Source: Haplomitrium mnioides (Eukaryota > Marchantiophyta > Haplomitriopsida > Calobryales). Taken from it: a stretch of 21,005 nucleotides of DNA. The stretch is from NCBI GenBank assembly GCA_049999725.1, contig JBNGIS010009033.1, positions 1-21,005 on the forward strand, read 5' to 3'. A program made the position numbers and the translations under genes. The notes below the pieces were generated by a model. The model was not told the origin of the DNA, ran no database searches, and worked only from the letters and a program-made list of their open reading frames with translations. Shown here in pieces: positions 1 through 8,829 of this stretch (positions are counted from its first letter, which is position 1; each line of letters starts with the position of its first letter).

Positions 1-139
1 TCATCTTTGTTCTAGTTTTTCATCACTAACTGTCTTGGTTCCTCCAGCAGATGCCAAGAACCTATTTATAGTTCAAACAGAATTAGTAATACTAATTATT
101 CCTCTCCCAACTCAACTAATATCAAATAATCTCTGAAAA
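1..139 (+). other. Leader / 5' UTR of the copia element
   Basis: This is non-coding sequence directly before the gag ATG at 140. It is AT-rich and ends in an A-rich context around the start codon. I could not identify a primer-binding site complementary to the initiator Met tRNA, so the 5' LTR boundary is not located. It may include the last bases of the 5' LTR. Confidence 0.5.
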
Positions 140-1732
140 ATGAATACAATAGAAAAGTTAAACTTCAAGGAGTTGACAATAGATGGGACTAATTACCTTT
201 CGTGGAGCCTTGATGTAGAGGCTCACCTAGCTGCCAAATCCCTTGAAGATACTATTTTAACAGACGAAGGTCCTAGCCTACAGGACAAGGCCAAGGCATT
301 ACTTTTCATCAGACATCATCTAGCAAACTCTCTTAAAACACAATACCTCAACGAATATAATCCCAGAATATTATGGGATCAACTGAAAACCAGATTTGAT
401 CATACGCGAATTATATCCTTACCAGCTGCTCGTCATGATTGGATTAATCTGCGAGTCCAGGATTACCGAACAGTTGCAGAATATAACAGCGAGCTCTTCC
501 GAATTGTATCCCAACTTGCTGTGTGTGGATCTCCAGTAGACGATCTTGAACAAATTGAAAAAACTTTATCTACATTTCATGCCACAAATTTGGTGTTAGC
601 AGCACAGTATAGAAATATGAATTTCACGCAGTACTCACAGCTAATTGCTCATATGCTGGTTGCTGAAAAGCATCAGATTTTACTTTTAGAGAATTCCAAA
701 TTGAGACCACCTGGAACCCTGCCAGCGCCAACACCACCTGCCATACCAACAACATACAATGTCAATACAAATCAAAGAAATATCAGGGGGAGAGGAATAT
801 ACAGAGGAAGAGGTGGACGTTTTTCGGGCAGAGGAAGAAACTCCTCCTTTAGAGGACGAAATATAGGCCGAATGCAGCGTAATGATAGATGGCAGAATAG
901 AAATACTTACAGGGGAAGAGGTCGAGGAAGAAATTTCTATAGAATTTCATTAAATAGAAATGTGCAATCCCTGAAATGTCATCGATGTGGAACTTTAGGA
1001 CATATCAAAACCGAATGTAGAGTACCTGCACATTTAGCTAGACTATACACAAGTCAAGTAAACAATGCAATGATAAGAACACAAGGAAATTTCTTGGAAA
1101 TAAATGAAGACCTTACAGAGTACATAAGTGTAGACACCTTACCAGAGTCTCATGTTGTTGGATATATAAATGAATTGCTTCCTATGGATGAACCTGCAAC
1201 CTGCATCATAGACAGTGGCACGTCACACTCTATCTTAAAAAGTAGGAAATACTTTTTATCTATTATACCTTCTAATAGAACTATAACCACTATTACAGGC
1301 CAAAAACAGATAGAGAAAGGTCATGGACCAGCCACAGTTATACTTCCCAGAGGTACAACTATCCATATTGCAGATGCCATATATGCACCTACAGCCACAC
1401 GTAACTTGATTAGCTTTCAAGATATTCGAGCAAATCAATTACATATAAATACTGATACACAACAAAAAAGAGAAGTACTCATTATTACTCAGAGAGACTC
1501 ACAGGGTATACAGATTAAAGAAACACTACTTGCACAACCTCCTGGTTTGTATGTGACACAAATACAGACATATTTAGCTGAGAAAAATGTTACCGGAATT
1601 ACAACATTGTGGCACAATAGACTAGGTCATCCTGGAACCACTATGTATAGGAGAATCCTTCAAAACTCAGTTGGCATACCACCAACTGCACGTACACAGA
1701 TCATGAAAGGACCATGTGTAGCCTGCTCATAA
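140..1732 (+). pseudogene. copia gag, protease and pre-integrase part of the polyprotein (first open segment)
   Basis: This 530-residue segment starts at the first ATG after the leader. Residues about 1-190 resemble the UBN2-type copia gag, the capsid-like protein that packages element RNA. Residues about 215-268 are rich in Arg and Gly (RGRG repeats), probably RNA binding. A CCHC zinc knuckle lies at residues 280-293 (C-x2-C-x4-H-x4-C, complete). The aspartic protease motif DSGT begins at residue 358, with the catalytic Asp present. The end holds the HHCC zinc-binding module of the pre-integrase region: His492, His497, Cys526 and Cys529. The frame stops at TAA 1730-1732, straight after the last cysteine pair and in the middle of the polyprotein; the same frame continues with integrase-like residues. 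The stop is probably a mutated sense codon rather than a natural gag end. Confidence 0.9.
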
Positions 1733-2497
1733 GGAAAATTTTTTACACATCCAGCCATATCAAAAACCATTCATACCATTCCCACATTTTTGGAGCAATT
1801 GAATGCCGATGTTTGTGGTCCCATTGAACCATCTAGTGGACCATTTAGATTTTTTCTAGTCATAATTGACTCTTCCACTAAATGGTCACAGGTCTACTTA
1901 TTGTCGACCAGAAACTTGGTTTTTGCACGCATTCTAGCGAATATCCTTAAACTAAGAGTACAATTTCCAGAATATCCAATTAGAACGCTATGCGTTGATG
2001 GGGCTGGAGAGTTTACTTCTAAAACGTTTAATGATTTCTGTCTCATATCAGGCATAGAAGCTCAATACCCAGTACCCTATGTACACTTTCAGAACGGTAT
2101 AGCAAAATCTGTTATAAAAAGATTGCAACTGATTGCTCGTCCATTATTAATGCAATCACGACTCCCAGCGACTGCATGGGGTCATGTGATACTCCACGCA
2201 GCTGCACTCTTAAAATATAGACCTTTTGCTTTTAACTCATTTTCTCCTCATCACCTAGCATTTGGTTTACCTCCAGATGTTTCACATCTGCGAACCTTTG
2301 GATGCCAGGTCTTAGTTCCGATTTTGGGTCCTAAACGTACCAAAATGGGCCCTCAACGGCAGAAAGGAATATACATTGGTTTTGACTCTCCATCCATAAT
2401 CCGGTTCTTAGAACCAACCACTGGGGATGTTTACAGAGCTAGATTCCAAGATTGCCATTTCTTTGAAGATATATATTTACCTTTAGGACATGAATAG
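1733..2497 (+). pseudogene. copia integrase core (second open segment)
   Basis: This continues the same frame after the TAA. The first ATG, at 1790, is internal to the domain and not a real start. The DDE integrase inserts element cDNA into the host genome. The first Asp sits in the NADVCGP motif and the second in VDGAGEF. Where the lineage has QNG-x-AE the residue is Lys (AAA at 2105-2107), so the third catalytic acid is missing. The C-terminal part carries the copia-typical KMGPQR and GIYIGFDSPS motifs. The segment ends at TAG 2495-2497 while the homology carries on in the same frame. Integration activity is not expected from this copy. Confidence 0.88.
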
Positions 2498-3649
2498 AGT
2501 TCAGAGACTATTCATAATCTTCAATTGATATGGAAAACCAAGGACACTTTTTTGAATGATCCTCGCACTCGACAAACAGAGGTTGAGGTCCAACGCATCT
2601 TGCATCTACATCAGACTCTAGAGCAACTACCTGACGCTTTCAATGACATTGCGACTATGTCACGATCACATATTGATGCAATTAATGTCCCTGCAAGGAT
2701 ACAACCTTCTAAAAGTATGGCCATAGACACCATGCCAAGAACTAAGAGAGGACGGCCTTCTGGATCTAAAGATACTCGTCCTAGACAGAGACGAAATCAA
2801 ATACCTATACAGGAACCCTCTTTTGTTCATACACATGTTGAACCTGTAACACGTCATTCACAAGATAATGAGGAAATCTCAATTCAATATATGCATACAG
2901 GGCAGATATGGTCAAGACCAAATACTACCATAAATGATCAGTTTGCATTTTTAATATCACAACAAATTACCGAGGATAGCTCTGATCCATTTTCAGTGCA
3001 AGAAGCACAAAAGCAAACAGATTGGCCAAAATGGGAAGAGGCAATTAATTCTAAATTGGATTCGCTTATAAAGCGCCAAGTTTTTGGCCCTGTAATATCT
3101 GCGCCAGCAGATACAGGTTTTGTTGGATACAAGTTTGTTTTTGTGAAGAAACGAAATGCACAAGGCGAAGTAGTCAGATACAAAGCCAGACTAGTTGCAA
3201 AGGGCTATACCCAGATTTATGGTCGCGATTATGACTTGACCTACTCACTAGTGATGGATGCCATAACACAGAGATATCTGACTGCCTTTGCATTGATTAA
3301 TAAGCTAGTGATGCATATGATGGATGTTGTAACTGCGTATATGTATGGCATATTGGACACTGAAGTTTATATGGCTGTGCCCCCCGAACTACTCAAACGA
3401 GTAGTATTTCATATTAAGGGGGAGAAATCAAAAACAAATAATACTGCATTGCAGGCTGGACTTCAGAAAATAACAGATTTGAGCAAAGGAGGATCTTTAG
3501 TCCCACATGCTAAGAGCATGATAAGCCATATCCATCCGCCTTTAGCCGATGGCGTCTCTCCACCTTTAGCGGACATGACTACTCAGCCTTTAGCTGATGG
3601 AAACTCCAGTGGGACTCCTTTAAAGCATTGGAAAGAGCACAAAAAATAG
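2498..3649 (+). pseudogene. copia linker and N-terminal half of RT (third open segment)
   Basis: The same frame reopens after the TAG at 2495. It holds the variable basic linker between integrase and RT, including a KRGRPSGS stretch near 2734-2757 that resembles an AT-hook or nuclear-localisation motif. The RT fingers follow from about 3000 (DWPKWEEAI, then VVRYKARLVAKGY). The first catalytic Asp is in MMDVVTAY, near 3317-3340, and is intact. After the VPPE motif at about 3377 the sequence departs from copia RT and enters a repeat-bearing insertion. The segment closes at TAG 3647-3649 inside that insertion. Two family motifs look altered (GRDYDLTYSL), consistent with decay. It could not make a complete RT without reading through the stop. 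Confidence 0.87.
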
Positions 3650-3757
3650 CCAGGACCTATAGTCCCGCATTTGCAAAGTGTGCTTTACACACCAGCTCAG
3701 CCTTTAGCTGATGTCATTCCCAGTGGGCCTCCTTTTGAGCACTGGAAGAGGTCACAC
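3499..3757 (+). repeat. In-frame tandem repeats inside the copia RT insertion
   Basis: Two related units begin at 3499 and 3661 (AGTCCC start, VPH then PLAD then SG-x-P-x2-HWK). The PLAD codons recur in frame at 3536-3550, 3560-3574, 3584-3598 and 3698-3712. The first three are spaced exactly 24 bases and the last 114 bases, all multiples of three. The two HWK-containing stretches, 3584-3643 and 3698-3757, align without gaps. Unit 1 therefore looks like unit 2 plus two extra 24-base repeats. The block lies between RT motif A and motif B, where copia RT normally has only a short loop. Confidence 0.85.
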
Positions 3758-5023
3758 ATAGAAAATGTGTTGCAAGTTATCAAGGACATTGAAGGCAATG
3801 TAACTAAGAAAGTCCAGAAAGATAACAATGGAAAGACCTATGCAATACAAGTGCTTCGCTCAATCTATGGCTTAAAACAGAGCGGTAGAATCTGGTATAA
3901 AAGATTCAAGGCTGAAATGCTCGCCTTAAACTTCATTAATGAAGATATTGCTCCATGTCTATTCCTCAAAAAAGAGGACCAGGAATTTCTTATTTTATCT
4001 ATATATGTGGATGATATAACCATTCTCGGAACTCCATCTTTGATTACAAAAACAATATCCACACTGAAAACAGTATTCGATATGAAAGATATTGGTCAGC
4101 CAAGTTATTGTCTTGGCATACAGTATGAGTATCTACCCAATGGCATGTTGATTCATCAATCAACTTATACGAAGAAAATTCTGAAACAGTTTCATATGCA
4201 TAACTCACACCCAGTGAGTACTCCAATGGATTTGAGAACTCTTGATATATCAAAGGATATGTTTACAAAGCAAAGAGACAATGAACCAACCTTAGGATCT
4301 GACAAACCCTACCTATCCGCGATAGGAGCACTGTTATATTTGGCAAACCAGACCAGGCCAGATATTAGCTTTGCTGTAAGTCTTCTAGCAAGGCATAGCT
4401 CTCAACCAACCATTCGACATTGGAACGGTGTGAAGCGAGTTTTCAGATACTTGCAAGGAACTATTGATATGGGTTTGTTTTTTCCCAAAGATTTGAGTAC
4501 CACCATTACTGGATATGCAGACGCAGGATATTTGTCTGACCCTGCAGATGCTAAATCCCAAACGGGATATGTTTTTCTACAAGGCACCACAGCTATTTCC
4601 TGGAAAAGCACTAAACAATCCCTGACAGCTACATCTTCCAATCACGCAGAGATCATTGCTTTATACGAAGCCACCAGAGAGTGTGTATGGCTCAGAAATA
4701 TGATCGAACACATTCACAAACACACAGGCTTATCGATTCCTACAGAACCTACCATTATATATGAAGATAACAAGCCTTGTGTGGATCAAGTCGCACAGGG
4801 TTTTATCAAAGGAGATAGGATCAAGCATATAGCTCCGAAATTGTTCTATACCCATGAGCAACATGGGGATAAGATCAAAGTTGAATGGATCCCTTCAACT
4901 CAAAACAGAGCAGATCTATTCACTAAACCTTTACCACCATCACTACACAGAGAACATATCATAGGCATTGGATTGAGAAAGTTATCTATACTATTGAAAC
5001 AAGAACCAGCACCTCATCTCTAA
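3650..5023 (+). pseudogene. copia C-terminal RT and RNase H (fourth open segment)
   Basis: The frame is the same as in the upstream segments; the ATG at 3671 is internal. After the insertion, copia RT resumes at about 3830 and reaches LRSIYGLKQSG (motif B), then the catalytic YVDD box near 4004-4015, intact. RNase H follows: Asp in GYADAGY, Glu in SNHAE, Asp in YEDN and Asp in NRADLF are all present. The natural polyprotein end is TAA 5021-5023. This is the best preserved part of the window and contains no frameshift. RT copies element RNA to cDNA and RNase H removes the RNA strand. The half-RT is unlikely to work alone because motif A lies upstream of the stop at 3647. Confidence 0.9.
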
Positions 5024-5443
5024 TATCTCAAATATGGATTACTTATCTTCTTCATAATGTACTGTTGATGAATTCCAGACCTCTGTTTATCAGCATCAAC
5101 AGTTGATATTCTACATCAGTCACCTGCATCCAAGTCAACAACAATTTTATGTTAGCTGCACCGACATATTTCACAGATATAACAGAAAGCTTATTTTTTC
5201 ACTTTTCCAGTACTGAAGAATCGACACAATACTTATCTATATTTTTTGCAGCACATCGACATTATTGCTGCATACTTTGAAGATCACAAGTTTTCTTTTT
5301 TGTATCATTCTAATCATCTGTTCAGCTCATCTTATATGAAGTAGATCCAAAAACTCATTTGAAGACGAATTTGACAACTATCAATATATTCCACACAGAA
5401 GGCAGCTCACGCATACCAGAAAAAGTCATAGCGATTCTGATTC
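5024..5443 (+). other. 3' UTR of the copia element
   Basis: This is non-coding AT-rich sequence between the polyprotein stop and the polypurine tract, with no convincing ORF. It contains several short imperfect repeats built around CATCAACA and CATCGACA-like words (about 5065-5270). Confidence 0.6.
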
Positions 5444-5451
5444 AGGGGGAG
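5444..5451 (+). promoter_or_regulatory. Polypurine tract of the first copia element
   Basis: The run GGGGGAG is preceded by ATTCA, the usual form of a copia plus-strand primer just inside the 3' LTR. The following bases begin TACATT rather than TG, so the expected 3' LTR start is altered or displaced. Confidence 0.65.
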
Positions 5452-5578
5452 TACATTCGATTTGCAGCATACATTCTTCGAAGAGAATCATACCAGCGAT
5501 TCAATGGGAAAGTGTTTGACACCAAAACCAGAGCATATATGATTCAATACAGACGAGCGTCCTTATCGAATATTCACC
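5452..5578 (+). other. Sequence between polypurine tract and gap, possible start of the 3' LTR
   Basis: These 127 bases follow the PPT and would be the start of the 3' LTR. They do not begin with TG, and I found no matching copy at the window start or after the gap, so the assignment is open. An open frame through here continues only because of the Ns. Confidence 0.35.
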
Positions 5579-5678
5579 NNNNNNNNNNNNNNNNNNNNNN
5601 NNNNNNNNNNNNNNNNNNNNNNNNNNNNNNNNNNNNNNNNNNNNNNNNNNNNNNNNNNNNNNNNNNNNNNNNNNNNNN
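5579..5678. other. Assembly gap of 100 Ns
   Basis: Exactly 100 undetermined bases, the conventional size for a gap of unknown length. It separates the 3' end of one copia element from the tail of a different one, so the true distance and even the adjacency are uncertain. Confidence 0.99.
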
Positions 5679-5938
5679 TTTTTCTTTTTCTTTAGGTATT
5701 TCATCCTCCTCTATAATATCTATAGAATAAACTTTTACATCATTTTTTTAAATTAAAAAAAAACAAATTATTTATTTATTTTAGATGACCCCTCTTATAT
5801 GTAAGGGTTGTGGAGCTCTTTCCCTTGGAGATAGCAGAAGGGTTTTAATGAGACCAAACCCAAAAGTAGACGGGGATCATACTAGGGTTAGCACTTATTT
5901 TATGTTGTGATCGATGTTTTTTTTTTCATACATCGATC
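5679..5938 (+). other. 3' untranslated tail of a second copia element
   Basis: A T-rich start gives way to a 3' UTR-like segment (about 5787-5938) running into a polypurine tract and an LTR. No RT or RNase H coding is visible, so the body is missing or lies in the gap. An 8-base perfect inverted repeat, GATCGATG at 5909-5916 and CATCGATC at 5931-5938, encloses a T-run loop just before the PPT. Confidence 0.6.
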
Positions 5939-5947
5939 AAGGGGGAG
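5939..5947 (+). promoter_or_regulatory. Polypurine tract of the second copia element
   Basis: AAGGGGGAG lies directly before an LTR that starts TGTTG. This is the standard plus-strand priming site at the internal/3' LTR border. Confidence 0.85.
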
Positions 5948-6120
5948 TGTTGTAATATGTACTTAACCCTAGTTTATTATCTAGTTAGTTAACTTAACCC
6001 TAGTCTAGTTAAGAGGTAGTTATAACCTTACCTCTTTGTATATTGATATATTGAGATATTAATACATACATGAGAGAAGTTTGGAGGAGTGAATATAATT
6101 GTCGCATACAATCCATAACA
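5948..6120 (+). mobile_element. Short copia LTR (3' LTR of the second element)
   Basis: This 173-bp segment begins TGTTGT after a polypurine tract and ends CATAACA, giving short inverted termini (TGTTGT against TGTTATG read on the other strand) and TG...CA ends. The 5' part has two direct copies of ACTTAACCCTAGT, 31 bases apart (5961 and 5992). A TATA-like stretch lies near 6038-6050. Only one LTR is present here, so this is the 3' end of an element whose 5' part is in or beyond the gap. Confidence 0.82.
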
Positions 6121-6240
6121 TGATCAACCATTTTGAATATTGATGGAGATTATGAAGATTTGTCACAAGAGATTCCTATCTTTATTATTTGAATCAAGAT
6201 AATAATAAACTTGACTGTATAAGTAATGAGGAGGAAAATT
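6121..6240. other. Spacer between the copia LTR and gypsy remnant A
   Basis: AT-rich sequence with no recognisable motif. It probably belongs to decayed gypsy sequence upstream of the RT. Confidence 0.4.
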
Positions 6241-7325
6241 AGATAACAAGAAAATGATTGATAAAAGTTTGAAGAACTTTATAGATGTGTTTCCAGAGAA
6301 AACTTGTCGAAAGACTTACGTGATGACCAAAGAATGTCAATTTAGATTGAGTTAATGATAGAAAGTACTTATTATAGTTGGTTTATACACCAACTATCAC
6401 CACCAAAATTGGAAGAGATTTATAAACCCTTGAAAAAACTTCTTGAAAAGAATTTCATTTAATAAAGCAATTCATCTTGAAGAGTATTGGTGTTCTTTGT
6501 ACCAAAGAAGGATGAAAAGTTTTGTCTTTACACTAATTATCACGGTCGTAACAAGTAAACAATGAAGAATGCTTATTTCTTGCTTCATATTGATTATTTT
6601 TTTGATCAATTAAGTAGTGAAAAAAAAATTCTTCAGTTGGATTTTGCAAGTTGAAGTTTGCAAAATTCTACTAAACCAAATTGTGTTCCAAAAACAATCT
6701 TTTGCACAAGGTATGGTCATTTTATATAAAAAGTTCTTACTTTTGGTTCATTTATTTTCTTGTCCTATTTATGGATCAAATGCATGAGGGTTTTCATAGA
6801 TTATTAGATAAATGCATTTTGGGATTATTGGATGGTATTTTTATCTTTAGCAAAATTGAAGCTCAACAAAGTGTTTATCTCAATGAAGTATTGCAAAGAT
6901 TGAGTAAGTGGAAGTTCTATTGCAAGAAGTCATAGTGTGAGTTTTAGAAGCAAGAGGTGAAGAATACGCATTGTATCAAGATAAAGAAAGAGAAGATTAA
7001 AGTTATATAAGTGTGGTCAATAAAAAAGAATGCAAAGAATGGTAAAGTGTTCAATGGATTGGAAACCTTTTATAGACCATTTTTCCATTAATATGCATAT
7101 ATTATAGCCTCACTTATGAATCTCCTAGAGAAGTAGACCAAATTCTTATGAATTGCCAAAGAGCAAGCAATATTTCAACAACTGAAGTAAGAAATCTCTT
7201 CTCATTCTATTCTACAACTATATGACCTAAATGCACATTGTATAGTTGATTTTGATGCTTATAATTTTGTGATGTGAGCAATGTTACAACATGAACTTGA
7301 GTATGGATTTATAAAATTGCTTTTA
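6241..7325 (+). pseudogene. Gypsy remnant A: decayed RT to RNase H
   Basis: Translated piecewise in all three + frames, this matches Ty3/gypsy pol in order. First comes the region before RT (SPPKLEEIYKPLKKLLEKNF, about 6400-6460). Next are the RT palm with FVPKKD and a PLPRID-like stretch (about 6495-6640) and the RYGHF segment (about 6706). The catalytic box at about 6820-6850 now reads LLDG-like instead of -x-DD. The NEVLQRLSKWKFYCKKS stretch follows (to about 6932). The thumb/connection and the start of RNase H (CIVDFDA, about 7230) come last. Many stops and frameshifts are present, for example near 6350, 6460 and 6930. It has no LTRs of its own in view. It is related to remnant B at 11740 and overlaps it in domain content, so the two are separate copies or an old duplication. 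Confidence 0.85.
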
Positions 7326-7839
7326 TATCATGTCAATAATTTTTTCTTCTCTTTTTTTCTTGTTAATCTAATATTCCCAACCTTCTACTTTTTTTCTCAC
7401 TCACTAGAAAAAAAAATGTCCAATAGGATCTAGCATTAAATAACACAATGTGACGCAACAAAAATGACCAAATATTCAAATGATTATTTTGTTGTTTTTG
7501 CGTTGTTTCAACAATTTGATTAAATTACACATTTGACTTAAATGACTCAAATTACAACTCATTGTCATTTAGATCAACGACAACAAATAACAAACAATTC
7601 TAAGACTTGTTTTTTTTTTTTTTTTTTTTTTTTTTTTTCTGAAATAGACTCATAGTACTCGTTGTTCTCCTCAATTTTTTGCAAAAGAATGGTAAGAGAT
7701 AGGTTTGTTTGTAGGGTTTAAGACTTATGCAATCGTCTCTATTTCCTTCTCACACACAGTCGAGCTCTCTCACTCTAAATGTTAAAAGAACTCTTAGGAG
7801 TGATTCAATAAACAAATTATGAAGAATGTTATTGTTGCT
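7326..7839. other. AT-rich spacer with no gene
   Basis: I see no coding homology. The stretch contains a poly-T run and several short words repeated in both orientations around ACAACAAA and AATGAC (about 7445-7600). It may be decayed gypsy sequence or a small non-autonomous insertion. Confidence 0.4.
7610..7638. repeat. Homopolymer of 29 T
   Basis: An uninterrupted run of 29 T. On the minus strand this is a poly-A tract and could be the tail of a LINE, SINE or retrocopy inserted on minus. I see no diagnostic body or target duplication beside it. Confidence 0.8.
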
Positions 7840-8295
7840 CCCCTGTTTCTGGCCTTAACCTTTTCAGGCACTGTTTCGAGGTAGGGGAGGACGTGTTTAC
7901 GGGCTTTCAGGTTCTTTTATGAGATGGCCCCTTGCCAGTTACCACTTTCAGACCTTAAGGACCCTTCCCCTCCTTACAGGTCTGGTATGTCTTTCTCACT
8001 CTTCTTCTTCACACACTCAAGTCAGACATTCAGTACCATACACAGGTCCACATCCATTTATACCCAACTGTGATTTGTGTGATTCTTCCTCTTTATTCCT
8101 AGAACCCAATGACTTAGGCCCTGCCACCTTATTTATGCTTGGGCAGAATGGTGCTGGTGACCTGCACAGCTGAACACTACAAAAGGCTGGACTCCCCCTC
8201 TCAGAGTTGTCACAGGACCGAACTAGATTATCCTAACTACCCTACATGCACTAATTTCTAACTATGCAAACAGGATCAAGAACAAAGAGCATTCA
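7840..8295 (-). mobile_element. Probable leader / internal 5' part of a minus-strand LTR retroelement
   Basis: The composition changes from AT-rich to mixed near 7840. Read on minus, this lies directly downstream of the primer-binding site and should be the untranslated leader and possibly the start of gag. No gag domain is recognisable, and the open frames on either strand are short and without motifs. The rest of the internal region, which would extend to lower coordinates, is absent, so the element appears truncated at about 7840. Confidence 0.45.
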
Positions 8296-8309
8296 CCTCT
8301 ATGATACCA
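8296..8309 (-). promoter_or_regulatory. Primer-binding site, initiator-Met-tRNA type
   Basis: On minus this reads TGGTATCATAGAGG. The first eight bases match the complement of the 3' end of plant initiator Met tRNA (TGGTATCA), the commonest primer of plant LTR elements. The remaining bases match only if one base is skipped. A TG/CA LTR end lies four bases away at 8314-8315, which is normal spacing. Confidence 0.6.
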
Positions 8310-8829
8310 GACTTGTGTCAAGGGATTGGACTCCCTCTTCAAGTGTGTTCCCATGGTCTGTTCAACTGATCATATGTCCACTAATCTAACAAATCAAGAG
8401 GACACACATGCAGAAAGGAAATCTAACTACACATATATGAACGACACTTATATACAATATATGCAAGAGAAAATAGAGTCCTTGAAGGCCCTTTGGAATT
8501 CTAACTGATAATACTTCCCTTGTGAATCCCGCTGCCTTACAACTGTAGCCCAGCAACCCACACACCCTCCTCTCCAGATAGGTTTTTAACTTCCCTCGCG
8601 AGAAGCCCTGCTTTTACTTCCTCAGGCTAGGAAGAGAGTTTCTTTTACTTCCACCTCTAGAAGACAGCTTTACCAGCTGCAGGTAGCCCACTCCACCCTC
8701 GAGCCTCAACACGTCTTACTATGCAGTGCACCGACACTGGCACAGCCCCCCCCTCTCAGCTCCACTTGAAGAATAACACACCAGAGTGTTCTCCGAACAC
8801 TCTGGGTTGATCCGCTTGCATAAGAAAAT

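Larger units (their letters stand above)
1..5578 (+). mobile_element. Ty1/copia LTR retrotransposon, near full length, cut by the window edge and the assembly gap
   Basis: The copia domain order gag, protease, integrase, RT, RNase H is present on + in one reading frame from 140 to 5023. Integrase before RT defines Ty1/copia as opposed to Ty3/gypsy. A leader precedes the first ATG, and a polypurine tract at 5444-5451 follows about 420 bases of 3' UTR. No complete LTR is visible: the 5' LTR lies upstream of the window or ends within the first bases, and the 3' LTR would fall in or next to the N gap. The gag, the long Lys/Arg-rich linker before RT and the style of the integrase resemble a plant copia lineage with a UBN2-type gag. 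Three in-frame stops and no frameshift suggest moderate age, with decay mainly by point mutation. Confidence 0.93.

Noticed and set aside
5359-5730. Open frame of 123 codons across the assembly gap
   Set aside because: It is open only because Ns are read as unknown residues, it starts with TTG, and it has no motif. The left part is copia 3' UTR and PPT.
5963-6004. Interstitial telomere repeats (AACCCTAG words)
   Set aside because: Only two isolated copies within an LTR, 31 bases apart and not in a tandem TTTAGGG array. Better seen as promoter-type telo boxes or a simple direct repeat.
7326-7600. MITE with terminal inverted repeats
   Set aside because: Short words around ACAACAAA and AATGAC occur in both orientations, but I could not find paired termini with a target duplication.
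7919-8173. 84-codon frame on plus next to the GC-rich block
   Set aside because: It is antisense to the inferred leader, has no domain or codon signal, and is likely by chance.
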